DNA of 64,000 nucleotides from Trichopria drosophilae (Eukaryota > Arthropoda > Insecta > Hymenoptera > Diapriidae), in assembly GCA_030407085.1 (NCBI GenBank), contig CM059583.1, positions 21,736,001-21,800,000 on the forward strand. The letters run 5' to 3'. Position numbers and translations under genes: made by a program. The notes beneath the pieces are model-generated. The model saw only the letters and a program-made list of their open reading frames with translations, was not told the DNA's origin and did no database searches. Shown one piece after another: positions 25,401 through 40,400 of this stretch (position 1 is the stretch's first letter; every line of letters starts with the position of its first letter).

Positions 25401-28400
25401 TAGATGGTATTTTGTTTATTGGCGATCCAATAACGATAATAACCAACGGTCTCGGCGTACAAATCGATAATAGCAGCCAATGTCTGATTATGGCCCAAAC
25501 ATTTTTTTCCTTGACGTTTTGAGTAATTACTACTCCTTATTAAGAAGCTAATGCTAATCCAGAGTTGTAACGTTTCGAGAACTAGATTTAGTAGACTTGA
25601 AGAAGACGAAATTGAATGGAGAATATTTTCAATTACCAAGATTTTTTCTGTAAATTTTGCGACAACCTATGTCATGGTTTTACTGTCTATTTCATTCCTT
25701 ACACGATGTAGTTAATAAATAGACAATGATTCATATGTTACAGAAACGTAGATACTTAAATTATTATTCTAGAAAAAATCTGCAACACTTAACGTATTGA
25801 GTCCCGAGAGGTAAATTTTTCGTGGTCTATTTCAAAGACGATTTTAATGTGAAATCGCCAAAACCAACAGGATATTATCAAAAATTACTCGATATTTCCA
25901 AATCTGACCTCAAACTTTTTTTTAAATAACACTTTTCAATATAAAATAATTTTTAATAAACTTTAGTTAGTATGAAGTAAAATATTAAGATCCATAATAA
26001 TAAAGATGCAATGATTATTATAGAAACACGATTATAAGATTATTCTATTATAAATTAGACTTAAGGACTTTTACAGTACTTATAGAAGTTCCACCGTTGG
26101 CTGTCTTTTTATAATTATAATTTTTTTTCGTAAGAATGAAAAATATCTTTTATACGATTTTGAAATTATATTATGTTAAGTTTTTCTAAAGATGCATTAA
26201 TAACTGTCTACTTATATAAAAAATTTAATTACCATCCTCGAGCGTCGTGGCTATTACTTCGGGGGTAAGAGGTCCTGGACCCAGTGCGTTGTACGCTTGA
26301 ACCACTACGGTGTAACGAGTGAACTTTTTTAGATTTTTTAAGTAACACTGACGTCCTGGAATTGCAGTTCTTGCAAGACCTAAGGCGATGCTGGCAGTGG
26401 AAATGCGTCCCTCGACAGTACTGTAAACGTACTGTTCCGATGGCAGTCTGTATTGAAAACGTAATAATTAATCCTCTAAGAATTACACTTATTATATTAT
26501 AAGGTATTAAATTATAGTTAAAATAGAGTGAAAATTAGTCATCCGTGACTTCATTTTCATTACATATTCGTGGAAATTCTCTCGATATAATTAGCAACTA
26601 ACTATATGATGCGTAACCTGACACTACCCCAGATAGCAGAATAAAAACTAGTTTAGATGCGTCAAATTATGACGTTTTTTTGAGCTTGAGGTCGTAATGG
26701 TCTAATAATGATATTACGTACAGAAAAACCTCTTAATTTGACGCATTCTTGTAGAACACATTATGAGATCATTCTAAACAATTTTTATATTCAGCTATCT
26801 GGGGCATTACGAACTATTAGTCATCAAGGACTAGACAAGGTAACAGGATAAAAATGTCAAAAAAAATGTTAGATATTTAAATTTATTAAGTGAGGAATGA
26901 ACAATCCGGGAATTCAGATATAAACTGTTCAAAGTTAAAACAAAACCAATGTCAAAAATAGAAGACGTTTCTGAAAAGAATGTCTGCGAAAAATAAAGAA
27001 CTGACCTGTAAAGTGAATCGACAGGAAAATAGGACAGTATTGCAAACGTAAACGTTTCCGGTTAACGTCACCCACAACTACTTCGCAAATGGAAAGCTTG
27101 GAAGTGACTAAAGTATGTGAGTAGTTTTAGAATACTACATTTCTCACATTCTACCCTTTCAAAATTCATTCGTAAAATGGAAATAAAAAATTCTGTTATG
27201 AATTCTAACTTATTTGGCTTATTTTAGAAGTTATTTATAAAATTTGTAAAACTCAAAGTGTATACAGAAATTCAATGGAAACTGAAAAAGTCTTATGTCA
27301 ATTTTATTTTTACAAAATAATTGAAATATGAAATAACCTTTGCTCTTTGTAACCAACATGGTAACCCAAAATTTCTCCATTCCACAAGTCGTTATCTGGG
27401 GGATCCCAAGTTACCCTAAATTCCGTGGAATTAATAGGTTCGACTTTCAAATTTTTCGGCGGACCACCCGGTTTTTCGCCTTCAGTCGTAGCTTCTAAAG
27501 TCTGAAACAGAAAATTACTTTTCTAACTTTCAGTTACAAATGGTTATCGATTCGAACATAAACTAGCAAGGAAATTTGATTATTTCATAATAAATTTGGA
27601 AAATCCACTCACGTCGCTAGATTGACTTCTGCCGAGTTCGTTCTCGGCGAAAATGCGAAATTGATATGTAATCGCCGGTCGAAGGCCGCTTACGTATGCG
27701 TGGGATTGTGTTCCCAGCACCGTCGTGTGAAATGTATGATCGTGCCAAACTTCTGAAAAATCAAAATTGATACGTTTCCATGATTTATCGTCTCGGGGAA
27801 AGAGAGTTCAAATTTTGTCGTCGAGTTATTTTACGCAATTTATGACTGCAGCTTTCGAGGCAATCGCCGGATTTTGAAGAAATATTTGATATATGACAAA
27901 CTGTTTTTATGTTTTTTATTAGACTATCAGATTAACACTAGATTAATGGGTGAATATTGTTAATTCGTAAACTGACATTATATGTTCAAATAAGTGAAGT
28001 TATTACAAATTATTTTCAGCTAATTTATTTGTATGTAACGTACCTGATTCAGTTTTGTATTCGATAATGTATTGGGTAATTGGGCTATTTCCGTCTTGGC
28101 TCGACATCCATCCTAAGGTAATGTAACGACTTCCTTTTTCCGTAACGCGAAGATTTCGAGGGAAATCGGGAGGTTCTGAAATAATCATAAATCTTCCTTA
28201 TATACTCATTGTTGAATAAGAAAAAATGCTGCATTAGTTTAAGATATATTTTTTTATTAATTTAAAGCAGAATTTATGAAAAAGTTGGTTTCATACAAAC
28301 AAAAACGTGGAAAAATGAAATTGTTTCAATAATAAAATTGTAAGGAGAGTCTAAAAATTTAAAAAAATTTAAATATACTAATGGTGACTATACGTAATTC

Positions 28401-31400
28401 GGAAACAACTGTGATTAACGAATAATTGTTTGTTTAAGGTTTTGTTAAAAATTGTATGATTCGAAAAAGTGATTATTGAATTATTTGGGCTGCGAAAATT
28501 CAAAGGAAACTCTGTACATAAAAAGTAAAACTTTATACAATCTTAACAATTTCATATTTATACATTATTAATGTATAAAATAAATTACACTGCAAATTAT
28601 AATTGTGCGAAATTCACTTAACCGAATTATAGAACGCGATCTATATAGGTTTTAGGCATCTACAAACACGTTTAGAGAAGGAAACGTCATGTTTCAGCAA
28701 AGATTTAATGAAAAAATCACGTTTCTATAGGTTAATTATGAATTTCTCCATGTCATTTTGAAAAATTATACAACCAATATTACAAAGAGCACCTCAAAGG
28801 GCGTAAAATAATAATTCTCAAATTTTTTCACGATGCTTATTATATGATTACGATTAGATTTGAATGCTAAAATTGAAGGTATGGGCCGAATACAGGTTTC
28901 GTGGAGAGAACTGCAATTAAACTGAAATCAAATAATGTCAAAACAAAAAAATGGAATGCTCGTGGATTTACAACTTTGCATGCAGGTTTTGAAGTTTGAG
29001 TATTTAAAACTTTTATTATGTGATTGTTTTAAGTGGCAAATAGGCGCTTAAATTTTGCCGAAAGAATAAAATATCCCATACTGGACATAAGCGACTATAC
29101 CAATCAACTATACCATATCTTTTGGCACCAAATGTTAAATCTGCCCATGTGCCAACTACTACTTAGAACTCTATATCTTCATAGAATACTTTAATGGGAA
29201 TTCACTAGTTTTTATAGTTATCAGGTGGGAAAGTTTAAAAAATCATTGTTGAATTCGCGGATTTTACATAGGAAAATGCAATAATCTAAGTAGTAACAGT
29301 CCGCATCCTCGTTTCTTGGTAACGGATGCACTGTTACTACATACATTACTGCAATTTCCTATGTAAAATCTACGATTTCAACAACGATTTTTTTAAATTT
29401 CCCACGTGATAAAACAATTGAATTTGGTATGAGGTTTTTCATCTCATCATATTCTGTCCGAATTAGGAGGTTACACCACGTCTAACAAAACCTGCTGCAG
29501 CACTGGGAATCCGTCTTTAAATTACAGCTTTGGAATTGTAAGTCATAACTTTTAATTTTGTTTCCTTTCAGAAATAGCAGTTACTTTTGGTAAATGAGGA
29601 TGCCCACGAGTATAACTGATTTCCGCCCTTGAGATTGAACCTCCAAAACTGACAAATTCGAGTAGAGTAAGATGAGAACTAATACCTAATGGAAAATTTG
29701 AATGTTTTATAATCTAGGAAAGTTTAAAAATTCGTTGTCAAAGTTGCGGATTATACATAGAAAAATGGTGGAAACATAAGTAGTAACAGTTCGCACCTAC
29801 TAAGAACACACAATGCGGCCTATAAATACTGAAATTACTGCATTTTCTTATGTATAATCTGCCGCTTTAAAGGGTTTTTTTTAAACTTTCCCGGATGATA
29901 AAACAATCGAATTTTCCATTAGGTGTTAGTTCTTATTGTACTCTACACGAATTTGTCGGTTTCGGAGGTTCCATCTTGAGGGCGGGAACCGCTTATACTC
30001 GTGAGCATCCTCCTTTAGTTAGAGTATATTGAAAACGAACACTTGAAAGTACATCAGTTGGTTTTATCACATTGAAAAGTTGAAGAAATCGTTGTTCAAT
30101 TCGAGGATTTTACATAGGAAAATGTAGTAATATAAGTAGTAACAGCCAGTCCGGTGCGTTGTTCACAGTAGTCGTGGACTGTTACTACTTATATTACTGA
30201 ATTTTGTTATGTGTAATCTATGACTTCAAAAACGTTTTTTTTCAACTCTCCCACGTGATACACCAATAGAATTTTGTATTAAGTTTGAATGTTTTCTCAT
30301 CTGGGAAAGTTTAAAAAATTGATGATAAAGTCGCGGATTATACATAGAAAAATGCTGGATTCTAAGTACTAACAGTTCGCACCTACTGCGAACAACACAC
30401 AGTGCGGTCTATTACTACTGAAATGACTGCATTGTCCTTTGTATAATCCGCGGATGTAGCAGCGTTTTTTTAAACTTTCCCACATCATAAACCACTCGAA
30501 TTTGCTATTAGATGTTAGTTGTTATCGTACTCTAACCGAATTAGTTTCGGAGGTTCCATCTTGGAGGCAGAAATCACCTATACTCGTGGGCATCTTCCTT
30601 TCAGATATGGTTTCTTCAATTTCTTTTAAAATGGATGTAATTACCATTTCAGTAAGGGTCGTTACGATAATAACGATGATTTTGCAACTGAAAAATGTGA
30701 TTTTCCGAATATATATTCTACAATGTATAGCTGATTCATTTCCAAGCATTCGACTAAAAAATTGTAAGAGGATATTTTCGACTTGCGTCATGTTTCTGTG
30801 AAAACAATTGGAAACTGCATATAACAGCAATTTGAATTTGAGTACGTACCTTGTATGTACAGATGTATTGTCATCTCATCGCGGCCATAGGCATTGGAGG
30901 CGATACAGGAATATCGACCGCTGTCGTCCCTGGAGGTGCCAACTAAACTGAGAACACTTGCGGAACCATCGGTCGTGTTCAATTCCTTGACCATGTAACG
31001 ATAATCAGAGACCCCTGGTTCGAGTTGCGAACCAGCCTTTCGCCACACAAGCTTCAACGGATGATCACCTTTTGCCTCGCAACGTAACGACGTATTCGAA
31101 CCGAGACGCGCCGTGCGGTTCACGTGTTTCACCGTGAAGTGTGCTGGTGCTTGAAATTAATTACAGCTCGGGTCACGTAAATTCTCAATTACCGAATGGT
31201 AATTGCAAATGGCACATTTTGGAAGCAGAATTTGGTAAACTGCTTCGACGATCAAGTGCCATAATCGGTATTGCTCGAGAAAAAGAGTCCATTAATGATC
31301 GTAATAGTGACAAGTGTTTCATGCCATGGTTACCAATGTACACTTCAATGTCACGATTTACTCATGGTCGTAACTAACCCTTTACAAGTCACGGGGACTG

Positions 31401-34400
31401 AACCGAAGGATTTTGGTTTATTTTTAATAATGTAAAATCATTCAATATTTTGAAAACTGGAAAATATTGTGTTGTGATCAATATCTATATGGACAAGTCA
31501 ACAGAACTTTTTATTATGGTAAAAAAAAATGTTTAAATTCAAAGCTCAAGATACAAATGTTTAAATGGTTAGGTTAGGCCAACCCGTTTCATCCTGAAAT
31601 GACATAAATTGTCGCCGGTTTTTAGCTACTTAATTTTCATAGAAAGAGTGAATGAATTTTGATATAAGTCCATGTCGTATAGGTCTTAAGTCTGCTCTTT
31701 CTGAATCTGAAGTCCATTTTTTAATATATTTAGTCGTTCTTCCAATATGGCGTACAGAATAGCAAAAAAAAAGGAAATAATTGTAGTTTCTTGAATTGAA
31801 ATCCTTTTTATTTTTATGAAACTGTAGTCCAATCGATACCTACTCTTAGATCTGGTGGAGTAATTGGTTATACTAAATGATAGTGTAATGCGCATTATTG
31901 AATTCAAAATGGCGTCATTTTCAACAAAATTTTCGTTATTCAGTTGTATTAATTTTGCAAATGAATATACATTCAAAACCAATCGATAAAAGATAATTTT
32001 CTACACTCTCGATACGAATCACTTTTAAAATTTTCAAAACTCAAAATCGCGGATCCAATATGGCGGACAAAAATTCAAAACTTTTAGGAAAGTTTGTAAA
32101 AATGAATATATGTGGTTATTTCAGGTTCCTAATTCCGAATTTGTTGTCAGATTTTCTAAATTCAAAATGTCGGGTCCAATATGGGGGTTAAAAATGTGAA
32201 AATTTTGTAAATTTCTGTACAAATATGTATAGAAGGGTTTTTGAGGTTCCTGATTACGAATCCATTTAATAAAGAAAGGACTTATATACAAATTCATTCA
32301 CCTTTCCAAAAAATTTATTTAGCTAAAAACGGCGACAATTTATGTAATTTCAGGACAAAATTAGTTAATTGGAAATAACAATCCATCTCTCTAACTTATT
32401 TTTAAGATGCGGCGTTCCATACAAAGGGTTAAGAAACAAAAAGTCTAATTTCATATATGAATTGTACTATTAAATTTACATACATGACGTAAACGATATA
32501 TAAAAAATAATTATATGTCATCTTTAATAATAAAAATCGGAATAATAATAATGCCGTATATTAATATTAATAAAAATATTAAAAAAACTTTAAATTTGAA
32601 TGTATTTTTCAGACAATTGTGTTGTTTTGTATTTTTTCACTTTTAATTTTGTTACATTGAGTTTTTGTTTGAAATAACAATAGTAGATTATTTAGTTACC
32701 TTTCGCTTGTTATTGTTTATTATGGGATCAGTAATTTTGCAATATTATTATTAATGGGTACTAAACCCAAGAGGGGTCGTAAATTCAGAAAGTGCATGAC
32801 AGATTACCTACGTAGTCATTTCATGCACGGTAATAGAAACCTACTTACAAGAAGAGGTCGTCAAATGTACATCATTGATGTTGACAGGGTTACAATACGA
32901 CATTTTCTACCGAAAGTCCACGGGACGCGTATTTTTGAATTGCTAATGGGGAGTCTGTTTAAAAGATATTAGCAATAAACAAACGTTTGTGGCGAAGATT
33001 GCTAATTCGAGGTTTTATTGCTTAAGCATAATTAAACAAAAATTGTACATAGAGTCTCTAAAATAAAATGTGGAATGGATTTTTTCACGAGTATTATAAA
33101 CTTCGACGAAAATACTTTTTTAGCACTACTAAACCTAAAGAGTTTTTCGCTATTTTGGACGTTAAACCGACAGCATCTAAATTATTGTAGAAAAAGACCA
33201 ATTTAATCCCTTGACACTTTTTGAACAAATAAATATTATAGTACGGTATATAGAAAGTAAATGAGTCCATTCTTTGATCGATGTATTTGACATGTGCATG
33301 CAATTGTATGGCAGTCCTCTGCTTTACTTAAAGTAGAAAAATAATACAGGGAGCATAACGTTTATATCAAAGTCGTTCATAAAATTAGTTAGGCCTCTGC
33401 AGACACGAGTTTAACCGATTATTAAGTTAATAGAATCAACAAAACAAATATACTCAAAAGAAAACTCTGGAAATTTATTGTTACGAAACAAAATAAAAAT
33501 ATATTGACATTTTATGTTGTCCTACAATTTTTTGATAGTATTGCAAATTTTAAATAAATTATATTAAAATTGAACAAACAACAAACTTAGGTAACTTTTT
33601 TTCCATTATGTTCAATTTTGTTCAAAATTGGTACATTTTGCAAAAAAATTGTAATACATTTTTTCACTTCGAAAGGGCCGCCCAATCGCCCAAGAAACAA
33701 ACAATTGTTTAAATATATGTAAATGCCGTTCTCTAAGTAGTAACAGTCCTACTGCGAACAGAATATCGTGTGCCGTTACTACTTACAACAGTAGGTTAAT
33801 GTATTTTACTATGCGCGACTTGAAGGGTATTTTTTTTAAATTTTCGATATCAAACAACAAATAGAAAAACCGACAGTCAAAAAACCGATGTGTCTATTTT
33901 TTATATGTCGGTTTTTTGACTGTCGGTTTTTCGACTGTCGGTTTTGTTACCTGTCAGCTTTTTGATTTGTGGGTTTTTTGACCGGCACTCATTACAAATA
34001 ACCTTTCATTCAAAAATATAATTCATTAGTACTGATTTATACATTGAGTCAGACGGCCTAAACTTAATAAATCACCTTTTGAGGTTAATATGAACATTCG
34101 AGCAATACCGATTGAAAATATTATCATAGAAAATTTAGTAATATCTAAATCAGTCTTACCATTGACGGTCAAATAAACAACTTTGCTGAGGCCAGCGCCA
34201 ATACCATTGACAGCTTCGCATAAATAGAAACCTTCGTGATCCTCCTGGACTCTGGCAAACACTAATGAACCGTTCGTATGAATCTTAGGATCGTGAATGT
34301 GATCATGGTCTGCGATGTCCTTATAGTCCCCAGGTTTCTTTCCACTGGCTCGACGCCATGTCACTGCTGGTGGAGGAAATCCATCAGCGTAACAGTGCAA

Positions 34401-37400
34401 CATCAGCCTCGACATCCCCTCGGGCGCGTGAACATCTTGCGGTTCCATCACCCAACGAGGGGGAACTGTATATACGTGACAAAGAACATCAATCAACATT
34501 CAGTTCTGAGTTTATACGTCGTGGAAACGTCTTTTTCAAAGGCATGGTTTGTAACGTAAAGATTTTTTACTCTTTAATATTTCAGTTTTTAATATAGTAA
34601 AATTGCCTTAAAATGCAAAATGTTTAGTTAATTTTTTTATAAATGTAGAATTAAGGAAAATTGTTTTTTAACAATGGAAAATTGTGATAATTGGATAATC
34701 ATTTCAATATTTCGACATGCATTTAAAACCAGATTAAATTTTATCATACTCGTGACGTATTAAAACCGAAATAATTCAATTTCGTTGAAGTTTCCTCTCA
34801 ATAAACAAAAGTATGTTAAGTTGAATCCTCTCAAACGCGCAATAACTTTCGCGTATGCTAATATTTGAAATCTGGTGAATATAACACTTGATAAATATTT
34901 GAATATTATTTTTTGCATGCCTTTGAAATTTAAAAATTTATGAATTTTAATTTTGTGATATGTAATAAAGTGGTAAATATAGTGCAACAAATAGAGTATT
35001 TGCATAAAAATCAGACGTTTCCACGATTTATGGTGCGAAAAAAATAATTGGTGAAGTACAAAAGGTGCCAATTTGTGCTGATTATTTTATAATTATTGTG
35101 ACGACGTGGCATACCCATTTATCGGTGCTGTGCAGACATTTCGACCCAATAACTGTGCACTTATATCATTAATAATTTTACATTAATGCAATAAAAGATT
35201 GTAGTGCGATATTGCGTGTATTAAATCGAAGAAAAGTGGTGCTCATCGTGAAAAGTGACCCGTTAATAAATAGTGAAAGAAAGATAGTATTTGTGCTGAT
35301 ATTGTGGTGCAAATGTTGTGCATTGTGATGACAAATTATTTTTAGATTTGCTTCAATTTTTCAAATCAAGATTTTTTTAAAAATATAATTTTTTTAGTTG
35401 CATTTTAAAATTTTGTTACTTGCTTATATTTAGGATAACTATGGAATGAAGTATGAGAAATTGAAGCAAAACCTAGAACACATTTGTGATCGTGTATAGC
35501 CATGCAAGGGTGGATGGGGCAAGTGAATCGGGAAAGTTTCTTGTTTCGAAACATAATAATAATGTTCAATTAATGTCCCATTCATACATTGTAGTCGGCT
35601 ATTTCCGGACAATTATTTACCTTCCTGATAATTAACTTATAATTTACGACGCTTTCCGCATAGAGACATGAAAATTCCGTTATATATTAGCCTTCAATGT
35701 AGTACGATCGTAATTATGGAGGTAATGCTTTACCCATTAGTATTTATTAATAATAATAGATGACATGAAATATGACAATCGTAAATAAACAAATCAGTTT
35801 TATTACAAACATTTCGTGAACTTCGTTAAAACTTTTCCTTTATTAGTGTATATATAAAATGGAACATTTCGATATATTGTGTTAGTTACTGATATGATTT
35901 TAAATATACATTTATTTCAGTATATCAACAATAAAAATGTTCAAAATATCTTAAATGCCGAAATTTGTATGCGAGATGTTAGTTTTGTCTAATATTCCTA
36001 ATTTTCTAATATAAAACATTTCTAATTCTTGAATGCATAAGGAAGCATAATACTAATATATATAAATGGAAATAAATGGAAAATGTTATAATTGTTTATT
36101 TTTTTTTGTGATTGCAGACGAGTTTTATATATGATTTATCAATATAATATTCGAACTAACTACACATATACTATACAACTAAAATCTGCCAATTCTTTGA
36201 TAGGGAAATCAAATTCTTTCATGTTACTGAATGCAAAAAAAAATGTTTTCACGTGTAAAAAATTCAAGATTTATGTGCTTTCTAGAAAGTAACATTGGTT
36301 ATCATAATAACAATTTATGTAAACGAAATACCCTGTGAATTATTAGTCCTACTTAAATTACTGCATTCCTCTTGGACACCATTGGGCGGTGACACAATAT
36401 ATCGATAAAATATTCGCGACAAAATATCCGCGACAAAATATCCGCGCGACAAAATATCCGCGGACAAAATATCCAGTAGCCCATCAAGCTTGAATTTTTA
36501 GATATTTTAGGTTATGTACCGAAATATGTTTTTCTGTGCTATATTTTAAGTTATTTATAGGATGCAACAATTTTAGTTTGCATTCTTTATCTCTTACTTC
36601 AAAATGAGGAGTGCGCCTCAAAATCCCGACAAATCACAAAATAGACACTTAAAAAATCCGACATTCAAAAACCAGACATTTAAAAAAACATACATTTGAA
36701 AAACAGACATTAAAAAACCGGACATTTCAAAATGCAGGGTGCACCTCAAAACCCCGACAAATCACAAAACAGACACTTCAAAAACATGACATTCAAAAAC
36801 CAGATATTTAAGAAAACAGACATTAAAAAAAAGACATTTAAGAAAACAGATACCAAAAAGCCAGACATTTCAAAATGCAGAGATATTTTGAATCTTTATC
36901 TTTTTAAATATATGATTTCTGAATGTATGGATTTCTGATGTTGGGTTTTTGAAGTGTCTGTTTTGTGATTTGTCGGGATTTTTAGATGCACCCCTGGTTT
37001 TGAATGTCCGTATTTTAAAATCTCTGGTATTTGCATGTCTATATTTTGAAATGTCTGGTTTTTTAATGTATGTTTTTAAAATGTCTGGTTTTTGAATGTC
37101 TATTTTTTAAATGTTTGCTTTTTTGAATGTTTGGTTTTTGAAGTGTCTGTTTTATGATTTGTCCGGTTTTTGAGGTGCACCCAAAATCAGCTGTTAGTTT
37201 GATAATTTACTACGTTTCTCACAAAGTTATCTGTATTTTAACTGTATGATTCACATGTTCTATTAAAGCCTGTATATTTCTACTCGATAGATTGCCATGA
37301 ACATTTATTTATATATTTTTTAGAAGTTTCTGGGTTTGATAGATACGAATATGAAGTCAGAAAATTGATATACTTTTACGCCCCAAAAGGTGATTTTAAA

Positions 37401-40400
37401 AGTGGTTGGTATATGAAGTGCTCACGACTTTGTTACAGTAAACTTAATAATTTCAAATGGCCATAACTTTTATCGATATGTCATCGATTGATAACCTACT
37501 TTAAAAGGAGATCCTCGTTCTATAAAAATGCAGAGAATAAAGAAAACAAAACATTATTTCAATAATAGAATGGAATACATGACTTTGATTATGAACTTGA
37601 ATTCGGATTCTACGCCCTACTTACTTTTCAGTCAACCTGTGTTATCATAACAAACTTTAGTCATGCTCGATTACTTAAGTGTTTGATATTCTATCGGTAT
37701 TTTAAAATTTAAAGCAAAAAGTTCAAATACGAAAAAATTAACGGAGTTTTCTGTCTCTCTATCCATTTTACACATGCTTGACTTTTCATTTGATAGAAAT
37801 TACGTGAATTTATCAAAACATTTTATAAACAAAGCAGAGGGAAAATGTTCGAACAAAAATTCTAACATAATGATGATGAATAAATGATTGCATTTGCGTA
37901 CAAAAATTACCGAACAGTAATCAAATTAATCAAATAAAAACTGGAAATAGCAGCGGTCCGAAACTGATCAATACGTCGTTTCATCTTTAGCAGATAATGA
38001 CCAATTACAATCTATAATGCGGTAAAGCCAGCATGGGGAAATCCATCTACTGCGGCTTGAGGACTGCGGACGATGGAGTGGGGATTGACGGGATTGATTT
38101 CCGGTAATGATTGGAGAATTGCGTCGTGCGTAGTGCGTTTATAAATTGCGGTGGGCTCTTTTGTGCGTCGGTGGCTGCGGCTTCTGCTTTGCTCTTGTGC
38201 TCATGCTAACTTGTGGCTGTACAATCACAAATCACAACAGCGTTTTTCACGATAGTTGATTGCAGCGAAATGAAACAAAGAAGTATCGGTGTATGATGAC
38301 ACGAGTTGTATCACCCTGATGCATATTAAAAACATACGCTGCTGAAAAAAAGTGCGAAAACCGATGAGTGCGGAGTCGGAATTTAGAAGTGGTCGTTGAG
38401 TTATCGTTGATGATGGATGTTGTGGATCGATCCATTCATTTAAAATTACAGTAAGTTGTAGTACTTGCAATTTTCGGGTTTTATATCAATCGCAGTATGA
38501 AAATGTAACATAAAATAAATGTATAAGCATGAAATAGTCTAAGGCAAGTACGTTACTACTACATATTTCACTTAGAAGGTGTCAGTAGTAACCACTGTAA
38601 CAAACATCCATAATATGTTTGATGCTTTCAGGTTACTAATTTTGTTAGAATACTAGTTCTTATGGTAAATATAAAAAATTCTCAATGTTACTGGGCTGTA
38701 AATCTAATTTGATCAACGATAATTCATCAACCGTCATCCGATTTCTAACGCGTGCCAATACATAGTGCTGTCATGATGTGCAGGTGAATCTGGAGCGGAT
38801 GGATCTCGTGTTATTTACCACGGACGACCAGTTCGGCGGTCCAAGAGACTTCGGCAACAGAGTTGCGGGCATTGCAGGTGTAATTGCCAGTGTGCGAGGC
38901 TGTCACGCGTTCCAGTACTATGGTACTGGAATGCGCATCAATACTGGTCACGCGAAGGCCGGAATTCAGACCCAGTTTGCCACTGGAGGAAGGGGACACC
39001 CCCGCGACACCAAAAGCACCAGGTACCGAACTCGAGATCGGCTCGCCATCCTTGGACCACGTAATCGTGAAGGGTGGATCACCCTTTTCGATCATGCACG
39101 TCACTTGCGAGCGAACTCCTTCGGATAAGTCCTTGTTAAAACTAAAGGGCGCTATCGTAGGCGGAACTGCAATATAAGAAACGAGAAACGAACGTCAATT
39201 CGTGGTCACGACATTATTGAATCTTTCCTGGTGCGCCATCTGGAGATTCGATGTTGACATCTGGATCGTGTGTGATTTTAAGCTGGAAAAGCATGAAGTG
39301 TTTGATTTTTTAAGTGTCTGTAGAATAATACTGCTGAATGATAGTGATGTTGAGGTCAGCGATGTAGTTAGCGTTCACTTTGTGTAAATTATTGCTGTAG
39401 GATGTTAGACAGGAACATGCGCGAGAGTTCATACATCTACTTACAGAGTTCTTGATGATAATGGTCTTATAAGTTAATATGATGGAATGGATCTGCATAT
39501 ACTTTATTAAATTATTATGTAATTAGGGCTGATGAAGAGGAATTGAATGTCTGTTTCCGGCGTGTAAATAACTACAATCTAGAAAATGTAAAGGTTAATT
39601 AATGTCTGCAGAGTTGGTGATGGAAATGTAATTTTCTTGTGTCATTTTAAAATGAACATGTAATGTGTATATAAATGATTATTGTGATGATTTGGATTTC
39701 AACCTGTTGATGTAATTATATCTAATAAGTGCCTAAAATGTAACAGTAAGCAATATTTAGTAAATTATGTGTAAAGTGTTACGTTAGTAGTTGATACATG
39801 TTATTGTAGTTTTCTATGAGTTCCATTCAGTGTAATAGGTTGCGTGTCCATTATCTTGTGGGTGTGTCCTGTTTAAATGGCACGACGGTTCTTTGAATAA
39901 TCACACTTTAATCTGTAAAAATTATGAAAAAATACATTCGGATTGTTTAATAAAAATTTATTTCAATTTGATGATATAAATATTAGAAATAATTACTTTA
40001 AAATCGGTATAACTGCAATATCACTATTTCTCATATTTTCTTTTTGATGTTTTCAACAATATTAATTATTATCGATCAGGATATTGGAACGTAAATAATA
40101 TGTATCCCTAAGCTTTGTATAAAACTAGAATATTACTACTGAAGATATATTTCACTCATATGTCAATAGTTTACTGCGATCGTTTAATTTCTATGACGTG
40201 ACAGATAAAACTTCAAAGCTTAGCATTTGTATTCATCGACCGCAATGAAATCGAATAAAGCGAATTGAAACGGCTCGTTTCCCTGGTCGTATGGTTGAAT
40301 ATTTATGAAAACGTCTCCAAAGAAAAGTTGAGAAACACTGAGAAAATGACCAAGTCATGGCCTCGGGGTATTAGAAGTCGAGCATCGTCGCTTGTTTGAA

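Noticed and set aside
25400..25639. 79-codon minus-strand frame as an extra Dscam2 exon or gene
   Set aside because: No Ig or FnIII features, and the flanking exons already join in phase without it.
36402..37190. CRISPR-like repeat array
   Set aside because: Units are degenerate, have no constant spacers and reverse orientation in the middle, and the context is an insect intron.
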